From Dipteris shenzhenensis (Eukaryota > Polypodiophyta > Polypodiopsida > Gleicheniales): a stretch of 64,000 nt of DNA. Shown one piece after another: positions 21,930 through 33,099 of the stretch. The position numbers and the translations under genes are program-made. Every line of letters begins with the position of its first letter. The stretch's first letter is position 1. The notes under the pieces were generated by a model. That model did no database searches. It was not told the DNA's origin and saw nothing but the letters and a program-made list of their open reading frames with translations. Location of the stretch: the NCBI GenBank assembly GCA_047967505.1, contig CM106540.1; one strand, given 5' to 3'.

Positions 21930-23690
21930 TTAAGACATGCAACTTTGCATGGGTATTAATTTGAAATTTTCTTATTTTGTCACAAAGTTTCACATTGGTT
22001 GGAGACTATTCGAGTGGATGGAGTGGTGCATAAGTGCAAAACAATCCCATGAGTGGACCATCATGGAATGATCGAGTGTCAGATGGGAATGCAACTTTGC
22101 ATGGGTATTAACTTATTAACTCATTCTTGTGTCCTTGTAAAGCTTTATGTCTATTGAAGACCATTTGGATGGATGGGCATGCATTCGTGGACCATCATGG
22201 AATTGTTGGGTGTCAGATGGAGATGCAAATTTGCATGAGCCATAATCTGAATAAACTTTGTATCCTTGTAAAGTGTCATGTCGATTGGAGACCATTTGGG
22301 TGGATGGGCATGCCAAATTTCCAATTTGTGCACATGCATGGTACATAGGTGCAAAAAAAATCACAATTGTGGACCGTTATGTAATTGTCAAGTGCTAGAT
22401 TGGCATGCAACTTGCATGGGTATTAACTTGACTTTTTTCTTTTGTCCTTGCAATGTTTCCATTGGAGACCGTTTGGGTGGATGGGCGTTCCAAATTCCCA
22501 ATTTCTACACATCCATGTTGAATAGGTCCAAAAAAATCCATTTGTGCATCATCATGGGACGGTCAAGCGTTAGTCTTTAAATGGGTCTTAAACTAACTAA
22601 TTTTTGTCTCCTCACAATGCTTCATGTCTATCAGAGACTGTTTGGGTGGATGGGCATGTGAAATTCCCAATTTGTGCACATGCATTATGTATAGATGCAA
22701 AAAATCGCAACTCTGGACCATCATATAATGATCAAGTGTCAGATGGGCTTGCAACTCTATTTTGTGTTGTCTCAACATTTCATGTCTATTGGAGACTGCT
22801 TGGGTGGATGGGCATGTGAAATTCCCAAATTGTACACATGCCAAATTTTGTAGATGTGGAGTGCATAGGTGCAAAATAATCCCATTTGTGGACCTTCATG
22901 GAAGGGTCATGTGGTAGATGGTCTTGCAACTTTGCATGGGTATTAATTTGACTAGATTCATGTCCATTGGAGACTTTTTGGGTGGATGGGAATGCGAAAT
23001 TCCCAATTTGTGCACATATGTGGTGCATAAGTGCAAAAATATCCCATTCCTAGTTTGCCAAGGAATAATTAAGTGTCAAATGAACATGCAACCTTGCACA
23101 AGTTCTAATTTGACTAACTTTTGTATCCTCACAAGGTTCCATGTTGATCATAGATCATTTGGGTGGGTAGGCATGCAAAATTTCCAAATGTGCACATCCA
23201 TAGTGCATAGGTGCAAACGAATGGCGATGGTGGACCATCATGGAATGGTCAAGTTGCAAATGGACATTCAACTTTGCACTAGTCGATTGGAGACCGTTTG
23301 GGTGGATGTGCATTAAACATTCCCAATTTGTACACATGCGTGGTGCATAGATGCACATAATCCCATTTATGGATTGTCATGGAATGATCAAGTGTCAGAT
23401 GGGCATGCAACATTGCATGGTTATTAATTTGACTAATTTTTGTGTTCTTGCAAAGTTTCATATCCATCAGAGACCGTTTGGGTGGATGAGCATGCAAAAT
23501 TCCCAATTTGTGCACATGCATGATGCATAGGTGCAAAAACAATCCCATTCGTGGAGCGTCATAGAATGGTTCAAGTATCAAATGGGAATACAACTTGCAA
23601 ATTTGAAAAATTTTGTCCCCTCACAAAGTTTCATGTCCATGAGAGACTATTTGGCTCGATGGGCATGCAAAATTCCCAATTTGTTCAAGT
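21930..23690. repeat. ~175-bp tandem satellite, about 11 units
   Basis: A segment of the form ggagaccgtttgggtggatgggcatg recurs near 22000, 22157, 22289, 22464, 22632, 22793, 22967, 23152, 23288, 23468 and 23641. Full-length spacing is about 160-185 bp, and two shortened units are about 132-136 bp. Each unit also has aaattcccaatttgtgcacatgcatg and a segment of the form gtggaccatcatggaatgatcaagtgtcagatgggc. The ORFs crossing this region on both strands are repeat by-products. The unit sequence is distinct from the 182-bp satellite at 0.3-2.5 kb. Confidence 0.9.
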
Positions 23691-24189
23691 TGAAACCAGT
23701 AAGCATGCTATTACGAGGCAAACTGGCCTTCCAGCATGTGATCTGTGGATTCTTAATCCTATATAAATAAAGCCCAATGCCATGCCAATCAGTTGCCCCA
23801 CTTAACCTGGCCACAATCAGCTACTCGCCCAATATGAAGATCGCCAATTGCAAGCATTCTTACGTCGATAATACTACCTCGAGCACCCAGATCCCCAAGC
23901 CAAGGGTGAGGGTCTACTTACCACTCCACCGCCTAGCATCCCCTTAGCATAATAATACTCTACAACTGGGTGCTACAAGCTCTCCAAGACTCCCTTGAGT
24001 CTTTGGTTAGAAATTTTGATACAATCCATGTAGCATGCCTCAAGGAAATTGCCGAGCAGGAGGCCAGGAAGTCGTAATAGTATTTAATTCTTTCGCCCCA
24101 CCTATGGAGCTCCCACAGCCGCCCCTAGTGATCCCACCCAACCTAGCCAGCAAGCCACCCAACCTGCCCACCCCCCATTCCTCGCACAA
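23691..24189. other. No recognisable gene
   Basis: Moderately C-rich sequence between the satellite and the next decayed coding region. There is no open frame with recognisable features. Confidence 0.4.
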
Positions 24190-25255
24190 ATCTTCCCGAA
24201 TACTCTTCTAATGCCTCCAACACGAGCACCGCACAACACACGACCTCCATGTCCATCTTATCTGCTAGCCCGATTGACCTCTCGGAAGAAGCCCTCAATA
24301 CGCTACTCAAGTCAGCCCATTTTTTACATACTCCCACCGACACGGTGCCCAAAGTTATAGCAAATGAGGAACTAATGCCAATGGAAGATAATGAGGTTCC
24401 TCCAACTCCTCCCTCCTCCCCATCAAAAGATGTAAAGTGGTGACTTGACCTACAATTGTTCCAGCAACAACTGCCAGCGGAAAATGCTCTCATGCACCAC
24501 TGGAAGAAGTAGCTCGAAGGCTCCCACTTCCACCTCTACAAAATCCTGGAAGTGTGCCCCCTTATGCAGTTCATCACCCAATCCTTCAATGAATAGCAGC
24601 ACACACATCCAAAGCGCACACAAGGAGGTTAGCACCTCTCCCCAAATGCTCCAATTCCCCTCACTGATGCCGATGTTGATCCCCAGCCTTGCTATTTGGT
24701 GATACCATAGTGCCCACGTCGACTGATGCATCCACCCCTTGTACATGCCCATGGAATGTCAATGGACTTGGTTCGAGTTCCGCGAGCTCAAGCAAAAGGA
24801 CCCCAACATTTTGTACAATTTTCCGAAGTACAATTTTCCAAAAGAGAAGATGCAGGAGGGATTTTGCTTCTGCCTCCAATCCTTTAACAACACGTATGGC
24901 TCCGTCCTCGATCCCGCCATCGTGGTAGCAGTCCACTTCAACCACCTTATTCTCTTGCTCCTCTGTGATCTCCCCGCCCATAGTGAGCCGATTGATGACA
25001 AGCTCCACAATCTCAACAATCAGATTGTGTTCAACCCCGACATCGGCCCCACTTGGTTTCAGGACCTCCGCCTCTACCTATGAGCCCGCAATCTCCATGG
25101 CCATCACATTTGCACATGTGAGCACATGCACTCCACCCAGTTTTGGAAGTTCTACTCGTACTTGACTCAGCTCACTCCCTACCAATTGGACCGCTACGCA
25201 GTCCTCTAGATGGTTCTCTCCACACACCTCCTCTAGCATGGCTGATTTGAGGGCG
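24190..25255 (+). pseudogene. Unrecognised decayed coding region
   Basis: A plus-strand reading is traceable with frame changes: an acidic, Pro/Ser-rich N-terminal part (24249-24443), then a hydrophobic and aromatic block at 24739-25083 (including YNFPKYNFPKEKMQEGFCF, DPAIVVAVHFNHLILLLL and NPDIGPTWFQDLRLYL). After single stops this continues as HGHHICTCEHMHSTQFWKF and TPYQLDRYAVL to about 25220. The composition and long low-complexity N-terminus suggest a real former protein, about 340 residues long. I do not recognise the family. A retroelement gag-like protein or a plant-specific gene are both possible. It stops just before the AG microsatellite. Confidence 0.4.
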
Positions 25256-25282
25256 GCTTGACAACACAAAGGGGGGCATGTT

Positions 25283-25283
<1 letters not shown>

Positions 25284-25368
<85 letters not shown>

Positions 25369-25433
25369 AGAGAGAGAGAGGGAGAAACATATGTATATGT
25401 ATATATATATATGTGTGGGTGTGTGTATGTGTG

Positions 25434-25465
<32 letters not shown>

Positions 25466-25560
25466 CTACCACGTGTAAGGAACAAGGGGAGAAATATATA
25501 AATATATATATACAAACACGCATAGACACACACACAAATATATAATTATAAATATAAATA

Positions 25561-25600
<40 letters not shown>

Positions 25601-25669
25601 CACATATACATATACATGTATGTATGTATGTATGTATGTATGTATGTATAGATATATATGTATATGTAT

Positions 25670-25702
<33 letters not shown>

Positions 25703-25705
25703 TAT

Positions 25706-25747
<42 letters not shown>

Positions 25748-25905
25748 GCACACATACATACATACATGTGTGTGTGTGTGTGTGTGTGAATAAGAAAGAG
25801 GAGAGGGAGGAGGGAGAGTGAGGCACAGATAGAGAGAGAAGAACGAGAGAGAGGGGGGGGGGAGAAGAAAAAAATATAAAAATATATATATAAATACACA
25901 CACAC
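25284..25905. repeat. Compound microsatellite cluster
   Basis: Contains an (AG)n run of about 78 bp plus flanking AG/GGGAG at 25284-25385, GT/AG runs at 25420-25465, (GT)n at 25563-25590, (ATGT)n at about 25615-25650, (ATAC)n at about 25670-25700, (CA)n at about 25707-25738, (GT)n at about 25766-25789 and purine-rich sequence to about 25875. The many ORFs of Ser-Leu, His-Thr or Val-Cys repeats in this stretch are artefacts of the repeats. Confidence 0.95.
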
Positions 25906-26049
25906 ACATGTATAAGGGGCCCAAAAAACATGGCGAATTGCCCAGAGCCTACGTTGCCAACATAGTAACCTTACATCCTATCAAACTTAGAACTGCTAAC
26001 TAGGAATAACGAAAGCCAAACACATGGTGGTTTATTTACATTATATATA

Positions 26050-26105
26050 CAATGTGTGTGTGTGTGTGTGTGTGTGTCTATGTGTGCGTGTGAGAGAGAG
26101 AAAGA
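26050..26105. repeat. (GT)n/(GA)n microsatellite
   Basis: A GT run of about 26 bases at 26053-26078 is followed by interrupted GT and GA dinucleotides to about 26105. Confidence 0.9.
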
Positions 26106-27639
26106 GAAGAATGAGGAAGGACCATGAAACAGGCTCATAGGTCCAAGGCAATTATGCCCCTTGTTATCAACACCGAATGTAAAAAAAACAGTATGTGCAT
26201 TGTTTATAATAGGTTTTCTATTAACCTTTTCTATGAGAGAGCTCAAGGGTTGTGCACAAGAGCCCAAAAATGCTTAATTGGTGTCATTGGCATGGAGTGA
26301 GCTTGAAGTCATGAGATCATCTCCATGAGATTTTGCACTAGCTTGATGGTTGTGAGGGCCATCTCTATGGCCAGCAATGAAAGGATTGTTGATTTCGTAG
26401 CACGCCATCCCCCTTCTAATCTAGGGCAGAAAGACATGACCTGCAAGTTCTTGCCCTTGCATTGCCATGGAGTAGGGTGCAAGGATTCATGCCAAATGTA
26501 TTCATGTAGAATGGATAACTTACTAAGTAAGACACGATCTACATGTTTGCCTTTTTTATTTTCAATCATGTTGTTGTAAAGAGACATCATTTTGACCAAA
26601 TCCATTAACTAAATTAGAATGGACAAATTTCTCCCATATAAAGTCCACCTCCTATCTCAAATTGGTTTCCTTGAATTGTCTTGATGTCATGCAGACTAGC
26701 AGAAGATCTGCTTCTCATTTCCAATAGTCTTTGTCTTACTCACTTTGGTATGAGCAATGAAACATTGGAATCTAATATGCCCACCTTAATTAAAATACTA
26801 GGCACAAGGCTATACAATATATTGTTGCAATTGGCAATGGACCGATAATAACGCCAACTCCAAAGTCGATTGCAACCATCCAAGGAAAACATAGAGCAAG
26901 GGATTCAAAAGAATGTTATGAATTGAATCCATACTTTGTACTCTATAAAAATGCTTTCTGTTTGAGTAAAGCATGCTTTTGTACATTTAATTAATCTTTT
27001 TAATAATAAGGTTAGATTAATTTATAGTGGGGCCATTAAATATGATTTTGCTAGGTCCAAATATGTTTTTGCTTTTTTCTATAAAGGATTTTTTTGAAAA
27101 CAAATGTTTTCCTTGGGATTTTCTAGTGAAACATGGGTCGATGTTAATTTAAGCAAGCATGTTAACTGTAAAGGCAATTTGTGAGCATGTTTGAAGGCTA
27201 GATAATAAGGTTGGTGCATAAATAGTGACCTCAAATGCGTGTATGTATATATTTTTTTCTTTGTTATGTTTTTGTACTGATATCTCTTTAAACAATACAT
27301 GCGAAGATGCCTATGTCTACCATCTGCTTTGGGGTATCCCTACAAGGGTTTGCTCTCCAAGATACTACAATCAAGAGATCACATTGTGTACTTGTCTCTC
27401 AATCTGTCTATTACAATTTTACTATATATCTGACTTTGTGCTTGGTATTTCAGCTAGAATATCTAAGTGTAAGACTCTTGACCATCCCAATACTAAAGTT
27501 GGGTTACTTATTCTACCCTTTAACACCTGGCACACCTAGTGGATAGGAATTGGACTAAATTCTTGACTTGAACCCATCACAAAATTTCATATCTCTACTT
27601 TCAGAAAGGAGTGAATTCTTGTAACTGATGTGACATTAC
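26106..27639. other. No recognisable gene
   Basis: AT-rich sequence with short open frames on both strands, the longest being 98 codons on the minus strand at 26309-26605 and 104 codons on the plus strand at 27225-27539. None shows a domain, and neighbouring frames do not continue them. I see no repeat structure. Confidence 0.4.
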
Positions 27640-27989
27640 AACAAAGCAAGACTATGCAATTATCTGCTAGCATAGCTTGGTGCAATACCAAGACATTTGT
27701 CCACTTCTCCCTCAGTAAACCTGGAATTTTTCCAATAACAAAATGGTGCCAGTTGTTGATAGAAAGAGTTGGACCCTATATCTACTGAACATTTTTCTAT
27801 AAACTATTGACAGACTGGAAAATTGACAAAATGAAATACTAAAAATGATTTAAGGAATAATTCAAAAGCTTGTAGTTGCTTTGGAAGATTGTGCTACCTT
27901 CAAGTCATCCTATTGACTGATTTAATTTCCTTGATCACCTTCATCACCTTTGATATCAGAGTTTACATAATCTACTAGTTTAAAAGCTG

Positions 27990-29060
27990 GTAGTTCTAGA
28001 GTTGTGTTAGTAGGGCATCCGTCATCCACACCCTAATCTTCATTTGTCAATGGTGTAATTTTTAAAACTAAAATGTCTAGATAATTATCAACGCATGTAA
28101 GATTAAAATGTGTATCATCATCATCATTCTCATGGATTCCCACATTCATATCTTTGATTTTCCCTATTTTTTTCATTAGAAGGGTATTTGATGCTTCCTT
28201 TTCTCTCAAAGATTTCGTTATTGTATCTTGTTTTGTTGCAATCATTGATCTTCAAAATCAAGGGTCATAAAAGATGGAAAAGACTTGACAGGAGACAAAA
28301 AATGTGCAGAGGAAGTCTTAGGTCCCTCTATAATAAGATGTTCTAACTCCTCTTGGGCTACATAGCCTATTGGCTCATATTCCTTTATCTTTGCCAACTT
28401 ATTCTTCAATGCATAAACTTCCTTTTTCAATTCCCACACTTGCCTATTCAATAGAAACTTAGACAAATTCTAGATGTGAACATCCCACTATTGAACTAGT
28501 TGGGTGTGTAAATGAAGCAATCTATTTCCCATTTGTGCCCACAACTCAACCATATGTTGTGTTAATTTATCATGCATTTGAGATAATGTAGTGGGAGGCA
28601 TGAATGTTCCTCCAATTTCTATTTCTTCTTCATCTTGCATATTTTTAAATTGATCTTCCAACTAAGAAAGTGCTATGATTTTTTCTTTCAATAATAAATT
28701 CTCAGAAAATAATTTGATGTGATCCTCAGTCAACTTTCCAATTCTCCAAATAGTCCTTGTTGTGACCATTTTCTTAATGCTTGAGTCGTTTGCTGATTCT
28801 CAATCAATTTGGATTTTACTTGATCTGCATCCTCCTGCAATTCCATTTTTTCTTTTTCAAGTTGTTCTATTGATAGTTTCTACTGCTCTACTTTATACTA
28901 TAAATCTTGTTTTAAAAAATTGTTCTGTTCCATTAAAATGTCATTGTCTTCTTTTAGTTCCTGCCATTCCAAATAAAATTTTTGCATTCCCTTGTATTGT
29001 TCCCTTAATTGTACTTGAAATCTCTCTAGTAGTGCAATAACTTTGCCTGCATTGGTAAAG
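27990..29060 (-). pseudogene. Coiled-coil extra ORF of a decayed gypsy element
   Basis: On the minus strand the frame reads through several blocks: VQLREQYKGMQKFYLEWQEL (about 29000), IEQLEKEKMELQEDADQVKS (about 28840), MHDKLTQHMVELWAQMGN (about 28560), the 74 codons at 28466-28242 (VWELKKEVYALKNKLAKIKE) and the 70 codons at 28245-28033. Heptad-like charged repeats predict coiled coils. It lies 1.5-2.5 kb downstream of a minus-strand gypsy integrase. That mirrors the plus-strand element at 32-42 kb, where a coiled-coil ORF also follows integrase at that distance. I therefore infer it is the additional 3' ORF of that element. The biochemical function of such ORFs is unknown. Confidence 0.5.
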
Positions 29061-29433
29061 GTGATTTGCTCTTCATCATTGTCTTTATTAGGACTTTCTT
29101 CTCTATTTTGTGGATTTGTGTGCCATTGGTGATGGTGATGGTGAATGTATCTAATGTGGTGAGGGCATCTGCTCTTCTTGCACTAGGGGTATTCCCTCCT
29201 GGCCTTCCAACTTCTAGGTCTCTACAATGTCTTATATAGGTAGAGTTTCCTAAACTTGTTGCTCCCCCTGTTTTTTAGTCTCCTGTTCATCTCTGTTACA
29301 TGGTCTCCTCAAAGTGGTCTTGCATCTGATTTTCAACTTGGGTTTTTTAATTGATTATGTATTACTTTGTTATAGAGTAATTTTTAGTCGTGATTTAAGG
29401 TAATTCTGCCCTCCCATTACTGCATCAATCACG

Positions 29434-29605
29434 ACTAGTTACTTAGTAATTTTCGAATGATGAAAGAGAACTAAGTAACTAGTGTTTATCTTTCCTTAGT
29501 CATGGCCAACGTCCTTCAATAATTTAATTGTTTCTTGTTTTGGAATTTCCTCTTTGATACACTAGTTACTTAGTTCTCTTTCATTATTCAAAAATGATAA
29601 ACACT
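29434..29605. repeat. Inverted repeats around CTAGTTACTTAG
   Basis: The 12-mer CTAGTTACTTAG (about 29435-29446) is followed 24 bases later by its exact reverse complement CTAAGTAACTAG. A longer arm, gaatgatgaaagagaactaa and onward to tagtgt (about 29456-29486), is matched in inverted orientation at about 29559-29590. The structure could fold into alternative hairpins. It resembles a small foldback or MITE remnant; no target-site duplication was established. Confidence 0.6.
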
Positions 29606-30529
29606 ATTGTGGCTTGGCACCCTCCAAAATATGAATTCATGAACAAGGCATAAAATATTGATCAGAGCTTATTGTGCATGGTACTCCAACGCTTGTCCTT
29701 ACCACTAATCTCTCCCATTATTCTCTCACGCACAAAAGCAACCCAATTTATAGGATCTCCCAACTCAGCAAAATGCATCAATGAAACTATACTTAGAAAT
29801 ATAATCATATTTGGTCAGCAACAACACTCTCTCCAGAAACCACTTGCATGGATCTCGGCATTAACCCTTCAAAGCATTTTTTACATAAAAATATCCCTTG
29901 GAGTGAGCTTGCTCCCCGAACTCTTTGACCATGACTTTGTCCGGATATCTACTCAGAGATTTATTTAAAAACACAGGATACTAATTCCATTGTCACCAAT
30001 AATTCTAGTGTAAGTAAGCCTTTCATGCTCCCCAGATGAGCACACTGACTCTGGGCCCCCATATTCATAGCCCACTCCCACCATGGCAAATTATAGTAAT
30101 CATGCAATCACATCTTATGTAGCCATGTGACATTTTGGGGACTGGTTGTATCCCAAATAGTGTTTGAAATACTGAAAATCATAACTAACTGTATCTATTG
30201 ACCTTTTTTTCACGGGTCAAGGTGATTCCATCGCTTTATCATCTATGTTTGTGCCCACTTGACTACATAGTGACCACCGTGATGCTTGGGGTCCTTTTCT
30301 TTTTTGTGCTGATGGGTTGAAGTTTCCATTAATTGTAAGTGGGCAAACTACTAGTAGCATCTTCTCCTATTGTGTCCTCTTTAGCTATAGGTTTGAGAGT
30401 GATCTGCATGCTGAGAAACCGATGGGAATAGTAGAGGTGATTTTTTGACAACTGAAACACGTGAAGGACGACAAGGAATTTGGAATGACTATTGTGAGAA
30501 AAGTGGAATGCTGATTCCTACATGTGTTG
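29606..30529. other. No recognisable gene
   Basis: Lies between the coiled-coil ORF and the integrase of the minus-strand gypsy relic, so it is probably the interior of that element. Minus-strand reading at about 29660-29960 is partly open but shows no motif. Confidence 0.4.
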
Positions 30530-31555
30530 GAATGCTTGCACATGGGAAGTGTCACTATCGTCACTTCCTTGCATGATTTCCTCTTTTAAAGGCCCAATGT
30601 ACCCGACCATTGGATCTCTGAAAGTTCGATGTCCGCGACCAAATGGTCCAAAGTCGGATCAAACATTTTCTTCAATCCAACAAATGGCTTCAATCAGAAC
30701 CCATTGGTTGCTTTCATTGATATATTGCCATGCATGTCAGCTAGTTAGAATGTTCCTTGGTCTAGTTTCTTCACAATTTTGAATGGTCCATCGTATCTCA
30801 GTTTCAATTTTCCAGGGAACTTTCCCAATTTTGTATTAAACATCAGTACCCAATCTCCTTCCTTTAACAATTGAAATTTAATATTTCTATCAACCTAGGG
30901 TTTTCTGTGCTTTTGGATGACTTGTTCTCAGTATGCTAACTTTCAAGTCGATCTTCTTCCAATTGATTCAATTATTGTCATCAGAATTCCAGCGACTCCT
31001 TTGAACTTAGCTTTTCTATTGAGACCCATAAACTAGCGGTCACAAATTCCATGGGCACAAACTCCATAGACCAACTTGAAAGGTGTCATTCCAATGCTTA
31101 CTTTAAATGCTATTTGGAATGACCATAATGCTGCATCTAGTTTTGTGTCCCAATTCGTTTTGTTTTACGAAACTGTCAACTTCAGAATCCGCTTCATGAT
31201 TTTGTTAGAACTTTCTGCCTATCTGGCTACTTGTGGATGGTATGTTGATGAGATGTTGATATAATTTTGTGAATAATCATGTGATCTTTTGTCAAATTCT
31301 TAATGGTTCTATTTAGGAAGTGTCCTCTTGGATCTGACACTAACTCTATGGAACATACGAACTGTGTAATGATATTACGGTATAAGAACTTTGGAGTACT
31401 GTCTCATGAGTTGTCAAATAGATCTTGTGCCTCTACCCACTGAGTGAAATAAAATGTGGCTACCACAATTTATTTGTTCCCATTGTGTTTGTAGGTGGTT
31501 TGAATGGTCCCATAAAATCTAGATCCCATTTTTGGAATGGCTTCAGTGGTAAAAC
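30530..31555 (-). pseudogene. Ty3/gypsy integrase and C-terminal region, truncated
   Basis: On the minus strand the catalytic core starts with KWDLDFMGPFKPP (about 31505-31540), which holds the first metal-binding Asp. A frameshifted middle follows, then the C-terminal region with FQLLKEGDWVL-like, GKFPGKLK-like and MATNGFRLKPF-like segments between 30880 and 30680, and a degraded tail to about 30530. Everything upstream (reverse transcriptase, RNase H, protease, gag) is missing, because the fragment ends where the LTR at 31556 begins. It resembles the non-chromodomain integrase at 37.9-39.0 kb on the opposite strand. Many stops and frame changes. Confidence 0.75.
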
Positions 31556-32305
31556 TGTTAGATATGCTCAATGCTCCACCCTCCTGGTAACCACCAGTGG
31601 TCTAAGGTGCTCAACTTGTAAGGCCCTCATATGAGGAGAAGCCATGTGTGAGCCCGGGACACTCGATCCTAACTTGCATGTCAGACGAGGTCTATCAATG
31701 AGATCGTTGATGGTAGAAAGGTGATCTATGTGAGTCTAGCCTATGGGCTAGGCAAGGTAGGTGAGCTAGTAGCACAACGAGGCACATTGTCTTGATTGTA
31801 TGGGAGCCCCTTGCTCTCGCTGGGGTCTAGGGGCCAGATGGCCCCCAGCTGGAGGTCCCAGGAGGGCCAGCAGCCCCCTTGGTAGGGGTTCGGGGTCTGA
31901 GAGCCCCCGAGGTGAAGATATAAGGAATATTTTCTAAATATTCCATGGACGGCTAGTTGGTTCCACCGACTAGGTTGGCTGGTTGGCTCCACCAACTAGG
32001 TTGACTGGTCGGTTCCACCATCTACATTGATCTGACTACCGCCCTCATAGCTATAAAGAGGTGGCCCTCCCAATCCATTGTATCAGATCAGATCAGATCC
32101 AGCTAGTAGCTCTTCACCTAGTATCTGCCTAGATTGCCATGTAAGCTCCATTGTGGGAGCGCACAGATAGACAAAGCCATCATCTGTACTAATCAGTATT
32201 GAAGGAAAATTTTTTTCATCTCCAATTTGTTGTGTACTCTTTATTCTTTGTTCAGTTTCTGTTTCGCTCCGCCGTGTAATTTAATAAAAACTAGGTTAAG
32301 TGACA
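31556..32305 (-). mobile_element. LTR, probably solo, same family as 15718-16458
   Basis: The 750-bp segment begins TGTTAGATATG and ends AAGTGACA on the plus strand. The first ~130 bp match the inverted right end of the solo LTR at 15718-16458 (tgttagatat; acttgtaag; catatgaggagaag). The other end shares the A-rich ggagatgaaaaaaatttt-type segment of that LTR's U3. A TATA-like tctttatagc reads on the minus strand at about 32045-32056. The flanks aaaac and atacc do not form a clear target duplication, so the edges may be rearranged. It separates two gypsy relics that point away from each other. Confidence 0.6.
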
Positions 32306-32372
32306 ATACCTATGGACTAGAGTTTGTCTAAGTTCAGATGTATAAGTGCTTGGCATAAAGCTACCCTAAACA
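32306..32372 (+). repeat. 5' LTR remnant of the gypsy element
   Basis: The last ~55 bases (32318-32372, ending taaaca) match the 3' end of the 3' LTR at about 42697-42753 with a handful of differences. The remaining ~345 bp of the 5' LTR are absent and the neighbouring LTR at 31556-32305 lies in their place. That points to deletion or insertion plus rearrangement at this edge. Confidence 0.7.
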
Positions 32373-33099
32373 CATTTTGGCGATCCCATAGTTGGTTTGA
32401 ATTCAGAAAACTTGGTAATGAGAGGAGTGCATGATGTATGACTTTGATTGGAGGAAATTGTTTACAGCATGATGGTTGAGATCGGAGGCCGGGCACAACA
32501 ACAAGATGAAGCGAAGTCCAACAAATGAAGATGTGCCTTCCACAAGGGGATGAGCAGACAGAGAGAACGAATGAATTGTTGATCAACGCTTTGCGAAAAT
32601 TGGTGAAAGGAGAATCTAATAAGACAGGATCATCATCCTGTTGTTGGAAATAAAGGCATTCAGAGCGCAATGAAAGGATGAATGAATTTTGTTCTTATCA
32701 AGCACAAAGTGGCAGGGAACCAGCCATTTGCAAAAAATTGATGCAAGAAATCATAACGACTGTGGACCAGACAGGATCTGATTGAAGTCCCAGCTAAAGG
32801 GGATTCCGTTCTTCATGGAGGATCTTGGAGCGAATGTCGGACACAAAGGAATGGGAGACTCTTACCCATCGAGGACATACATACTTCACAAAAGTAAGAG
32901 CCAAAACTAATGATCAATTCAAACAGAATATCCACCTCTTGAAGGTGATAGCAGCAGTGAGGATGTCAACTATGTTCCAAGAAGGGAAGGATCCTCCTCT
33001 ATGGATTCTACTCAGAGTTCAAAATATTTAGAACTAGAGAAAGTAACTCCAAGCCTAACCTCGGAGTCACCATCAGAAATCTTTATCAGAATGACCTAT

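Noticed and set aside
22116-23593. Overlapping ORFs on both strands in the 22-23.6 kb region
   Set aside because: They recur once per satellite unit and contain only repeat-derived residues.
25278-25931. Long ORFs of Ser-Leu, His-Thr or Val-Cys repeats on both strands
   Set aside because: They are translations of AG, GT and ATGT microsatellites and have no coding signal.
31556-32305. 5' LTR of the 32-42 kb gypsy element
   Set aside because: It does not match the 3' LTR at 42350-42753; only the last ~60 bp before 32372 do. Its own ends match a different LTR family.
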